Assembly (NCBI GenBank): GCA_023389255.1
Contig: JAEWER010000035.1
Span: 1-26,235, forward strand
Direction: 5' to 3'
Length of the DNA stretch: 26,235 nt
From: Bacillota bacterium
Lineage (GTDB): Bacteria; Bacillota; Clostridia; Saccharofermentanales; DTU023
In this document: positions 15,018 to 22,541 of the stretch, in pieces
Layout of the letters: each line of letters opens with the position of its first letter
Position numbering within the stretch: position 1 is the stretch's first letter
Notes under the pieces: generated by a model
What the model was told of the DNA's origin: nothing
Seen by the model: the letters and a program-made list of their open reading frames with translations, nothing else
Database searches by the model: none
Program-made: the position numbers and the translations under genes

Positions 15018-18000
15018 AGTTATACCAACTTGATAAAGCGCTGATAGTTAAAGCCATACTGATAAGTAGAGCAACCCAGCGATGGTAATTTTTAGAGCCT
15101 GTCTTGGCCAAAGCTGAGACAGGTTTTTTCGTGGAACTAACTTCGGTTGTTGGTTTAACAGAAGTTGTAGTTATTGTAGGTTGCGTGTTTGTAGTGGTTG
15201 GTATAGGTTGATTGCCTATACCCACGGTTGTAAAGATCAGTTCACGCTTTTGATCGCCATACGCTAATTCTACGGTATGGGGCGTATCGTCTAAGATAAA
15301 ACCAGTTGGTGGTACAACTTCTTCCAGCTGATATGTGCCTAAAGGAAGATTTTCACTTATGGCGTAACCGTAACTATCCGTGACTAAGGTTGCGATGCTA
15401 CTACCAACAGGATATTTTTCGTAATCTCTCTCATCTAGAAGTGAGATTACTGACAACTTAAATTCAGCCCCTGCCAGAGGTTGGCGATTAGTTGCATCGA
15501 ATTTACGCAGGCTGATTTGACCTTGCTGTGGTAGATTGAAAACTTCTTCGGTTGCGCTAACTAACTCTTGTACTTGATCTCCGTAGTTTAAACTAATGTA
15601 AAAGGGTTCGCAGACGACATAACCAAAAGGTGCTTTGGTTTCTTCGATGCGATAGCGACCTAAAGGCAAGTTAGGAGAAGTACATTGGCCTGAAGCATCG
15701 CTGGTCATAGTAGCTACAGCTTGACCTATTTCACCTAAAGTGTCGTGTTTATTGAAATATTCTTCAGCATAAATGGTAAAAGTTGCATCAGCTAAAGGTG
15801 CATTATGCTGATCGAACTTGTGGAGAGTAATTCGTCCTTGTTGCGGTGTGTTCGTTAAAGTATCGCTACGTAAGACGAGACTTTGTAATTGATCACCATA
15901 ACTCAACTCGAGCGTAAGGGGTTCTTGTTGCAGAACATAACCGTGAGGAGCTTTTGTTTCTTGCAACAGGTAAATTCCTAGTGGCAGGGGTTTAGATATG
16001 GCATAACCATTTTTGTCGGTTTTCAAGGTACAGACCACATCTCCGGGAGATAGATCGTCGGGCTTTTCATAGGTAAAAGACTTTGCTATTACATCAAATT
16101 CTGCGCCTGCTAAAGGTGCCTGATCTTCTGTTTGCGAAATCTTTTTGATTTCGATTTGCCCTTTCTGATAATCGTTGCTTGCTTTAACTTCATGAAGTTG
16201 CAAATTGATGTGCTGATCGACATAACGTAAGTCGCAGATAATAGGGGTAGGATCTAAAACCATTCCTAAAGGAGCTTTGGTTTCTGTTAAGGTATAGTGA
16301 CCTAGCGGGAGATCACTGATACTGGCTTTACCATTTTCATCAGTAATCAAAGTGTCTACTTTTTCGCCCACTGTCAAACCCCTTGCATCGTCAGCATATA
16401 GTTCATCTAAGATGAGATCGTAATGGGCATCTTTAAGCAGTTCATTTTCTTTGTTTGTCGCATGCTTAGTCAAGCTAATCTTGCCTAACTGTGGCTGGTT
16501 TTCTATTTCTTTACTAAACAAAGCAAGGGAAATATTTTGTCCTTGGTAGGCGAGCTCTAGATCATAGATTTTACTATCTAACACATAGCCATTGGGAGCA
16601 GTAATTTCTTTTAAAGTATACTTGCCCAAAGGTAAATCACTTATTTCAGCGATACCCGACTCGTTAGAAGTAAGCATTGCTAGCTCTTGTCCTTCTTGCC
16701 ACTTGTTACTAGTTTTATCTGCATCTACATATAATTTTTCGAGCGTTAACGAGAAGATAGCACCAGCTAAAGGCAGCTCTTTATCAGACACTTTTTTGAT
16801 GCTCAATTTAGTACGCTGAGGTTGGTTAGAGATAGTTTCTGCGTGTGAAATAAACTCAACAGTATTGTCGGGTGCTTTTAGGGTAAACTTACGCTCAGTT
16901 GGGTCAAGCACATAACCTACGGGAGCTATTGTTTCTTTGAGAGTGTATTCGCCCTCTTTTAAGTTATCTATTTGAGCAATACCTTTTTCATCTGTAGTTA
17001 GCTCCCACGAATTATTGCCAGATTGCAAAGTAAACACAGCACCTTTTAAAGGCGTTTTACCATAGACCTTATATATCTTCAAACTTGCTTTCACCTCAGG
17101 TTCTTCCATGCGATAACGAATATTCGAAGATATGGCTACGGGAGCGCTAGCTACGACAGCGGATTGAGATTTGCCATATAGGCCGATCGGGTTAGACAGA
17201 TATTTATTTTCTACATTGGTAATTTCGACTTTGTGCTCACCGGTTTGTTGCTTTAGAGGTTTGATTTTCATTCTGTTATCGCCTAACCAAGTGTACTCAC
17301 AATTATTCATAACGTAGGTTTTGTTTGCTAAATATTTAGAGGCACGCATGTATTGAGGCAACACTTGATTTTTATCGGTAAAAATATGGGTTTCTCCAAC
17401 TTTTAAGGTGGGGCATTCAGAATTAAAAGAGGGTTTTTGTTCGTGCTTTTTAACTAAGGACTCGATACGTTTCATTTCAGCTTGTAATTTAGGATTAATT
17501 TTTCTATGTCCGGATGTATTTTCAGCATTCCAAGTCCAGCCACAGGCATACCAGATAAGAACTTGCGTTGCGCACTTTTCTAAATCGGACTTACTGCCCA
17601 GTTCCCATCCATAAAGTGAAATCAAGGCAATTTTTTGTGCTATTTGGGAAGCTTTTTCCTGCTTAAAACCATAATGTAACTTGAGTAGTTCTTCTAATTT
17701 TTTGACTTGCATTTTGGCGCCATCTAAATGCTTTTTAGTTGGAATAATGCAAAAAGCACGTCTATCTTTAAGCGGACCAGAACCACGCACAAAAATGTGC
17801 CCTGTATGGTCACTTAAATAATTGCTTTGAATGGTATTTGTATCTTTGAGATTGCCTGAATACTTAATACATACCCAATCATAGGAATTGTAATCATAGC
17901 CATATGTCGGCGTATTAACCGTGTAGCTACCTGAACTAAAAACATCTTGAGCTTGAACTGTGTAAGACTTAGAGCTGAATAAAAAGCAAAAATTGCAACT

Positions 18001-18099
18001 CAGCTCTAAAAATAAAAGTAGTGCAAATAGACAGCAAGCTAAACGCACATAAATACTACAAGAAGTTCTGGATTCTTTTATCGATTTTTCTAATGTCAT
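14998..18099 (-). CDS. Thioester-domain adhesin with six SpaA-type repeats and LAKTG sorting signal
   Basis: This 1033-residue protein starts at the ATG at 18099, with AAGGAG 7 bases upstream; the in-frame ATG at 18177 lacks a ribosome binding site. Residues 1-50 form a signal peptide. Residues about 55-195 look like a thioester domain: Cys117 (RRAFCIIP) and Gln179 (ATQVLIW) match the Cys-Gln pair that forms an internal thioester and bonds covalently to targets. A second, unassigned domain spans about 225-330. Six prealbumin-like SpaA/Cna-B repeats follow (338-965), each with a Lys strand and an ET.AP-type Glu motif expected to form isopeptide bonds. A Thr-rich linker leads to LAKTG (997-1001), a hydrophobic segment and a short tail. 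It is probably wall- or pilus-anchored by sortase; no pilin sortase gene is adjacent. Confidence 0.9.
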   Translation of the reverse strand: MTLEKSIKESRTSCSIYVRLACCLFALLLFLELSCNFCFLFSSKSYTVQAQDVFSSGSYTVNTPTYGYDYNSYDWVCIKYSGNLKDTNTIQSNYLSDHTGHIFVRGSGPLKDRRAFCIIPTKKHLDGAKMQVKKLEELLKLHYGFKQEKASQIAQKIALISLYGWELGSKSDLEKCATQVLIWYACGWTWNAENTSGHRKINPKLQAEMKRIESLVKKHEQKPSFNSECPTLKVGETHIFTDKNQVLPQYMRASKYLANKTYVMNNCEYTWLGDNRMKIKPLKQQTGEHKVEITNVENKYLSNPIGLYGKSQSAVVASAPVAISSNIRYRMEEPEVKASLKIYKVYGKTPLKGAVFTLQSGNNSWELTTDEKGIAQIDNLKEGEYTLKETIAPVGYVLDPTERKFTLKAPDNTVEFISHAETISNQPQRTKLSIKKVSDKELPLAGAIFSLTLEKLYVDADKTSNKWQEGQELAMLTSNESGIAEISDLPLGKYTLKEITAPNGYVLDSKIYDLELAYQGQNISLALFSKEIENQPQLGKISLTKHATNKENELLKDAHYDLILDELYADDARGLTVGEKVDTLITDENGKASISDLPLGHYTLTETKAPLGMVLDPTPIICDLRYVDQHINLQLHEVKASNDYQKGQIEIKKISQTEDQAPLAGAEFDVIAKSFTYEKPDDLSPGDVVCTLKTDKNGYAISKPLPLGIYLLQETKAPHGYVLQQEPLTLELSYGDQLQSLVLRSDTLTNTPQQGRITLHKFDQHNAPLADATFTIYAEEYFNKHDTLGEIGQAVATMTSDASGQCTSPNLPLGRYRIEETKAPFGYVVCEPFYISLNYGDQVQELVSATEEVFNLPQQGQISLRKFDATNRQPLAGAEFKLSVISLLDERDYEKYPVGSSIATLVTDSYGYAISENLPLGTYQLEEVVPPTGFILDDTPHTVELAYGDQKRELIFTTVGIGNQPIPTTTNTQPTITTTSVKPTTEVSSTKKPVSALAKTGSKNYHRWVALLISMALTISALSSWYNFNRAQG
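15098..15129 (+). terminator. leuS terminator embedded in the adhesin coding sequence
   Basis: CCTGTCT pairs with AGACAGG, and inner pairs TGGC/GCTG close a CAAA loop, giving an 11-bp hairpin followed by TTTTTT on the plus strand. It is 80 bases after the leuS stop. The same bases on the minus strand encode PVSALAKTGS, the sorting motif region. The minus-strand transcript has no U-tract after the hairpin, so it should act only on leuS transcription. Confidence 0.82.
15205..17088 (-). repeat. Six tandem SpaA/Cna-B domain repeats within the adhesin gene
   Basis: Six units of about 90-110 residues share the pattern: I.K(K/V/H/F), LAGA.F, D..G.A, LPLG.Y.L.E(T/V).AP.GYVLD and a closing NQPQ-type linker. 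The second to sixth units carry an insertion (about 20 residues) with ELYADD- or EYFNKHD-like content before the GE/G..V segment. The units are divergent at sequence level, so recent DNA-level duplication is unlikely. Confidence 0.85.
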
Positions 18100-18149
18100 A
18101 ATTATCTCCTTACTGCACGCTTGAAGTGATGTCAGCATAGGTAAAATCG

Positions 18150-18177
18150 GGTATAGATTGAGAGAGAAAAAAGACAA
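18150..18177 (-). promoter_or_regulatory. Possible promoter of the adhesin gene
   Basis: On the minus strand, TTGTCT (18177-18172), a 16-base pyrimidine-rich spacer and TATACC (18155-18150) lie about 50 bases before the adhesin start. Each hexamer matches consensus in four positions, so the call is tentative. Confidence 0.4.
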
Positions 18178-18264
18178 TTGCCGTCAAAGATTAGGTAGAA
18201 AAGAGCTTGTTGTTTATACTATAGAAAGTGCCTTATAAGAACTTAGGCAGATCCCTTAAGAGCA

Positions 18265-18768
18265 TTGACTGAGAGAGAGTTAAGACAAGCTATGTATATC
18301 TGGTTATTGATCATTATCGTGTTATTTACAGCCATCGAAGGCTTGTTATTGTTTAAAAATGCTCTGCTCAGTTTGCTTTGGATAATTCCTTTAATGGTAT
18401 TGGGCTTAATTGTTGATTATTCCTTATTTTTTTGGGCATTAATTCTACTTTTATTCAATCTTGCTTTTCAATTGTTCAGCTACTTACGACGTGAAGACTT
18501 ATTAGAGGGACGTACATTAGAACGCTATTTACAAAAAGCAGAACAAGCAGAACTTGAAAACAGAGTAGGGTTACCCAGAAATCAGGAGTTGATTATACGA
18601 GTGAATGGTGTACCGATTAATAGTGAATTACCCCCACTACCTAAACAATATAAAGACAAGGCTAAACGAAAACGTAGCTTCCTGAAACGTAAAAAGAAAA
18701 CGTCTACACCTAAAGCAACAGACAAAGGAAAACCTAAAGGGCGAAAACAAAAGCGAGTCAAAGAGTAA
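18265..18768 (+). CDS. Small membrane protein of unknown function upstream of mgtE
   Basis: The 167-residue protein has two or three hydrophobic segments in the first 80 residues, then a hydrophilic stretch containing QELIIRVNGVPINSELPPLP and a very basic tail rich in Lys and Arg (last 40 residues). I do not recognise a family. The start is uncertain: TTG 18265 has a weak AAGAG upstream, while ATG 18292 would remove nine residues. It ends 11 bases before mgtE, which shares its mRNA, so a role near the membrane or in helping the transporter is possible but unproven. A TATACT -10-like element lies at 18215-18220. Confidence 0.7.
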   Translation: MTERELRQAMYIWLLIIIVLFTAIEGLLLFKNALLSLLWIIPLMVLGLIVDYSLFFWALILLLFNLAFQLFSYLRREDLLEGRTLERYLQKAEQAELENRVGLPRNQELIIRVNGVPINSELPPLPKQYKDKAKRKRSFLKRKKKTSTPKATDKGKPKGRKQKRVKE

Positions 18769-18779
18769 AGGAGGCAAAC

Positions 18780-20129
18780 ATGAACGAAACATTAGATTTC
18801 AAAGAGTTAGAAGAATTACTAGAACGTCACGATTATCGCAAATTACGCGAGTTATTGATCGAAGAAAACGAAGTTAATATTGCTATTTTTATTGAAGAAT
18901 TGCCTGAAGAAGAAGCGCTGGTTGTATTCCGTTTACTACCTAAAGATTTAGGTGCGACAGTTTTCTCCCATCTTTCGGGTGAAGCGCAACAAGAACTGGC
19001 ATCCGCTTTTTCTGATCAAGATATTAACGATATGCTAGAGCGTTTGTACTTAGACGATGCTGTGGATTTTTTAGAAGAAATGCCCGCCAATGTTGTTAAA
19101 CGTATTCTGCAACAAACTAGACCAGAAAGACGACTGCTAATCAACCATTACCTGCAGTATCCAGAAGATTCTGCTGGTAGCATCATGACGGTTGAATTTA
19201 CTAGTCTTAAAAGAAGTATGACTGTAAAGCAGGCAATAAATCGCCTGCGTACATCAGGTGAGGATCGAGAAACAATCTATACCTGTTATGTTACTGATAC
19301 CAACCGAAAACTTGAGGGTGTAGTATCAGTTAAAACGCTACTTTTAGCTGATGATGACGAGAGTGTAGCAGACTTAATGGAAACTGATGTAATCAGCGTT
19401 TTAACCAATACAGACCAAGAAGAAGTTGCTCGTATTTTCTCGCGTTATGACTTTTTGTCGTTACCTGTAGTCGACCAAGAAAGTCGACTAGTAGGTATTG
19501 TCACAGTTGACGATGCTGTGGATGTTATCCAAGAAGAGGCTACAGAGGACTTTGAAAAGATGGCAGCTATGGCTCCGTCAGAAAAGCCGTACTTGAGCAT
19601 GAGTGTCTGGGATAATGCCAAAAATCGTATTACGTGGCTTCTGGTTCTTATGATTTCAAGCATGATCACAGGCGGAATTATTTCTAACTATGAACATGCC
19701 TTTGTTCATTTACCTATACTAGTTACATTCATTCCTATGCTGATGGATACGGGTGGTAATGCAGGAGCACAGACGAGCACTATGTTAATTCGTGGTATGG
19801 CTCTCAACGAGATTAGCATTAAAGACATCCTGCAAGTTGTGTGGAAAGAATTGCGCATCGCTCTAGTAGTGGGTGTTATTTTATCGGTGGTGAATTTTAT
19901 CAGAATTTACTACATGCACCAAGACTTGATCATTTCTCTAACCGTTTCAGGTACTTTAATTGCTACAGTTATTATGGCAAAGCTGATAGGTGCGGTCTTG
20001 CCTTTACTTGCTAAGTCGATGAAGTTAGACCCAGCGATTATGGCGGCTCCATTGATTACCACCATTGTTGACGCCGGCTCTTTGGTGGTTTATTTCCATA
20101 TCGCCACACTACTGATTGGCAAACTCTAA
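18780..20129 (+). CDS. mgtE: Magnesium transporter MgtE
   Basis: The 449-residue protein has the standard MgtE layout. An acidic helical N-domain (about 1-130, with repeated EELPEEEA- and FLEEMPA-type segments) senses Mg2+. A tandem CBS pair follows (about 135-255), and five membrane helices complete the chain. The pore signature GGNAGAQTSTMLIRG is in the membrane domain. Family members are homodimeric Mg2+ channels whose cytosolic domains close the pore when intracellular Mg2+ is high. AAAGGAGG lies 5 bases before the ATG. No M-box riboswitch fits in the 165-base upstream intergenic gap, so control may rest on the protein's own gating. Confidence 0.97.
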   Translation: MNETLDFKELEELLERHDYRKLRELLIEENEVNIAIFIEELPEEEALVVFRLLPKDLGATVFSHLSGEAQQELASAFSDQDINDMLERLYLDDAVDFLEEMPANVVKRILQQTRPERRLLINHYLQYPEDSAGSIMTVEFTSLKRSMTVKQAINRLRTSGEDRETIYTCYVTDTNRKLEGVVSVKTLLLADDDESVADLMETDVISVLTNTDQEEVARIFSRYDFLSLPVVDQESRLVGIVTVDDAVDVIQEEATEDFEKMAAMAPSEKPYLSMSVWDNAKNRITWLLVLMISSMITGGIISNYEHAFVHLPILVTFIPMLMDTGGNAGAQTSTMLIRGMALNEISIKDILQVVWKELRIALVVGVILSVVNFIRIYYMHQDLIISLTVSGTLIATVIMAKLIGAVLPLLAKSMKLDPAIMAAPLITTIVDAGSLVVYFHIATLLIGKL

Positions 20130-20147
20130 TCGCTTAATTTATTACTA

Positions 20148-20179
20148 AAAAGCCTCGCTTTAGTAGCGAGGCTTTTGTT
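20148..20179. terminator. Bidirectional terminator between mgtE and the ornithine-cyclodeaminase-like pair
   Basis: A 12-bp perfect stem, AAAAGCCTCGCT with AGCGAGGCTTTT, has a 5-base loop. T-rich tails occur on both strands. It lies between two convergent genes. Confidence 0.9.
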
Positions 20180-20203
20180 TCTTTAATAAAGTGAACGATA
20201 ATT

Positions 20204-21298
20204 CTAGGAAAGTGCTCTGCCGACATTGGCGATAAAATCTTGACCATTAGTCACGATAGATGTAGCAGTTAGAGTACCACGGTCCGAAAGCTTGTTTACA
20301 GCAAATTCTTGAATATCTACTGTGTACATATAAACAGGACGTACTTCACCATCGAATTCATTATAAGAAGGTGTCATATTGCCGGAGGCAATAGTAAATA
20401 AGATCGCTGAGACCATGATGATGGTAGAAGTCTTACGTGTATGTGCACGCATAGCATCTTGTGCTTGATAGACATTATCATAAGTGCCAGGTAAAGTTAG
20501 ACGATCACGAATACTGCCAGCGATGATTAGATTGACACCACATTCTACACAGGCTTTGACAATACCATTTTTGACCTTACCGCTTTTAACGAGAGCTTCT
20601 AAAGAATCGTAGTTGCGAGCCAGATTGATAGCACGATAATAGTTGAGCGTGCTCATCCCTTCCTGCACAAATTCTTCTTGTCCCCAAGTTGAGCCGTAAA
20701 TGCCTAACTCCAGATCGAATCCAGCCAGTGCTGTGCCACAAATTAAAGTGTTGACATAGCCTGAACGAATCAGTTGCTCTAGAGCATCACGTGAAGAACG
20801 ATCTAGGCTGATAGCTGATCCTAGTATCCAAGTCACATAGCCGTTGTGTTTTTTCTCATACTCTAGGACGTCGTAGAGATTGTCATATTCGATCGAAAAA
20901 GCTGTTTCACGTGATCTGCCAGAACGGAAAGCGAAAGTTTCGCTTGAACCAGAAGCGCTAGTTTGAAAGCCTTCGGTGTAGACGTAAATACCTTCGCTGG
21001 CATCTTCTGTTCTGCCGATGGCAACTTTATCACCTTTTTTTAGATTTCTAAATTCAACGATGGCGAGTTTTTCTTGCCCTGGTGTATCGTCCACAACACA
21101 GACTGTATCCATGCGCGATTCGACGGCGAGTAACCACTTATCGTTGACTTTGAAATATTCAGGAAAGACTGACATTGCATGGTAATTGCGCGGAGCCAAA
21201 CCATCTTTGGTTACAGTTTCCAATGTGCAATTAGGAGCCTTTTGCAAAAACTCTTGTGTTGTATCTAGATGTTTATAAACTGGTAATTGTTGTAGCAT
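20204..21298 (-). CDS. LOR/SDH-family (TIGR00300, archaeal ornithine cyclodeaminase-like) protein, divergent paralog
   Basis: The 364-residue protein aligns by eye with its upstream neighbour along the whole length. Both have an N-terminal part including Y(F/Y)KV(N/A)D.W and a glycine-rich KKGD segment, and a Rossmann-like C-terminal part including LEQL...GYVN and AGSIRD. In the family this C-terminal region binds NAD, and some archaeal members convert ornithine to proline. Here the GNA.A.HD motif is changed to GTALAGFDLE (188-197), so the His is Phe194. The TMLHS motif is changed to AILFT and the DDGPLP loop to DRLTLP. It does keep an SRE motif near 129-131. I infer altered or lost ornithine catalysis, perhaps a partner subunit. 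AGGAGG lies 6 bases before ATG 21298, and it is the second gene of the operon. Confidence 0.7.
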   Translation of the reverse strand: MLQQLPVYKHLDTTQEFLQKAPNCTLETVTKDGLAPRNYHAMSVFPEYFKVNDKWLLAVESRMDTVCVVDDTPGQEKLAIVEFRNLKKGDKVAIGRTEDASEGIYVYTEGFQTSASGSSETFAFRSGRSRETAFSIEYDNLYDVLEYEKKHNGYVTWILGSAISLDRSSRDALEQLIRSGYVNTLICGTALAGFDLELGIYGSTWGQEEFVQEGMSTLNYYRAINLARNYDSLEALVKSGKVKNGIVKACVECGVNLIIAGSIRDRLTLPGTYDNVYQAQDAMRAHTRKTSTIIMVSAILFTIASGNMTPSYNEFDGEVRPVYMYTVDIQEFAVNKLSDRGTLTATSIVTNGQDFIANVGRALS

Positions 21299-21307
21299 CT
21301 CGTCCTC

Positions 21308-22432
21308 CTATGCGTTTTCTTTAGCCTGATTTTTGTGATCAGTTTGTGGCTTGCCCAATAAAGCACGATTGATGCGTACAATGAAATCTTGCACATTGGT
21401 GACGTGAGTGCGTGTAGCAAAATTTTCTCTAGCAGCTGAAACTTTTCTCACTACATTTTCTGTCACATCGACAATGTAGAAGAAAACAGGATGTACATTT
21501 CCCTCCTCATCGATGCGATAAGAAGAAGCTAAATTAGCAGTAGCAACTGAATGCAACATAGTCGCTAGACAGATAATTAGAGTTGCTTTATCGGTTAACT
21601 CTTTCATAGCTGCTAAGCTGTTACTAGCTTCGTGAATTACTTCCGGCAAGGGACCGTCGTCACGAATTGAACCTGCTAAAACGTAAGGGATGTTTAGTTC
21701 GCAGATGCGCTTCATAAAGCCGTCTTTGACGTGCCCCTGAGCGATAAAATTGTTGATGGAACCACTGTGACGGACTTCGTTTAACAAATCGAGATGGTTA
21801 TAGTGACCCATAGGAACAGTTTCTTGAGTATAAATATTTTGTCCCAGAGCTGTACCCAAGTAACCACCTTCTAAATCGTGGGTTGCCATCGCATTACCTG
21901 CCAGTAAACCATTTACGTAGCCAGCTTCTGCAAGTTGCTCTAATGCAATGCGTGTATCGTAATCGAATACTACTGATGGACCTAAAACCCACAGAATGTG
22001 ACCCTTATTTTCTTTCTGCTCCTGCATGAGCTGTACGAGCAGGTTATAACTGCTGGTAGAAGACGTTTCTACAGCATGACCATTGTGATTGTAAACAGCT
22101 GCATCGTAACAATCTTTGGCTACATAAATACCTTGTGCTAACAGACTTTGTTCTTCATCAGAAACACAAATAACTTCGTCTCCGACCTCTAACTCACGTA
22201 TTTCTTTAATCATAATCTCTGCATTTTGTAAAACAGCAACACAGTTTTGTGAGTTGTGTTTGGGAAGATGCCAAGTGTCGGCTACTTTGTAATAAGTAGG
22301 CAGGTGGCGTGTCAGATAGAAGTTTTCCGGTGCTACACCAGCTTTCACGCAGGGTTCTGTAACCACGTTAAGGCTATTGTTGAATTTCTCAGTTGAGAAA
22401 TTCGGTGGAGTAAAAGTGAAATTAGGAATCAT
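21308..22432 (-). CDS. LOR/SDH-family (TIGR00300, archaeal ornithine cyclodeaminase-like) protein
   Basis: The 374-residue protein keeps the family's C-terminal motifs: GNAMATHDLEGGYLGTALG (179-197, His185-Asp186), GHYNHLDLLNEVR, LAGSIRDDGPLPEV and ATMLHSVATANL. These match archaeal-type ornithine cyclodeaminase, which turns ornithine into proline plus ammonia with bound NAD; cyanobacterial ArgZ/AgrE fuses the same domain to an arginine dihydrolase. No full dihydrolase domain is present here; the N-terminal 120 residues are the shorter LOR-type region. ATG 22432 is chosen because AGAGG lies 6-7 bases upstream; the ATG at 22507 has no ribosome binding site. It is the first gene of a pair, 9 bases before its paralog. 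The enzymatic role is inferred by family. Confidence 0.72.
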   Translation of the reverse strand: MIPNFTFTPPNFSTEKFNNSLNVVTEPCVKAGVAPENFYLTRHLPTYYKVADTWHLPKHNSQNCVAVLQNAEIMIKEIRELEVGDEVICVSDEEQSLLAQGIYVAKDCYDAAVYNHNGHAVETSSTSSYNLLVQLMQEQKENKGHILWVLGPSVVFDYDTRIALEQLAEAGYVNGLLAGNAMATHDLEGGYLGTALGQNIYTQETVPMGHYNHLDLLNEVRHSGSINNFIAQGHVKDGFMKRICELNIPYVLAGSIRDDGPLPEVIHEASNSLAAMKELTDKATLIICLATMLHSVATANLASSYRIDEEGNVHPVFFYIVDVTENVVRKVSAARENFATRTHVTNVQDFIVRINRALLGKPQTDHKNQAKENA

Positions 22433-22514
22433 TGTAACCTCTACACACTTCAAAAATGCGTTATTCAACAAAACGCCTATATAGACGTTCTCCGTAGATT
22501 GTAACATTTACAGA

Positions 22515-22520
22515 TATAAT
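22515..22520 (+). promoter_or_regulatory. Consensus -10 for the DUF7916-like gene
   Basis: A perfect TATAAT lies 22 bases before the start codon. No good -35 is visible at the right distance, and the predicted leader is very short (about 15 bases, just holding AAAGGAGG). Confidence 0.45.
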
Positions 22521-22541
22521 TAGAGAGTAAAGGAGGAGTAA

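Noticed and set aside
18100..18177. Upstream start for the adhesin at ATG 18177
   Set aside because: It would place 26 residues before the signal peptide and overlaps the predicted promoter; ATG 18099 has AAGGAG.
18100..18264. M-box magnesium riboswitch before the mgtE operon
   Set aside because: The gap is too short after allowing for the adhesin promoter, and no M-box-like conserved segments or terminator are visible.
22433..22507. Upstream start for the first LOR/SDH-like gene
   Set aside because: No ribosome binding site before 22507, and the extension is absent from the paralog; 22432 has AGAGG.
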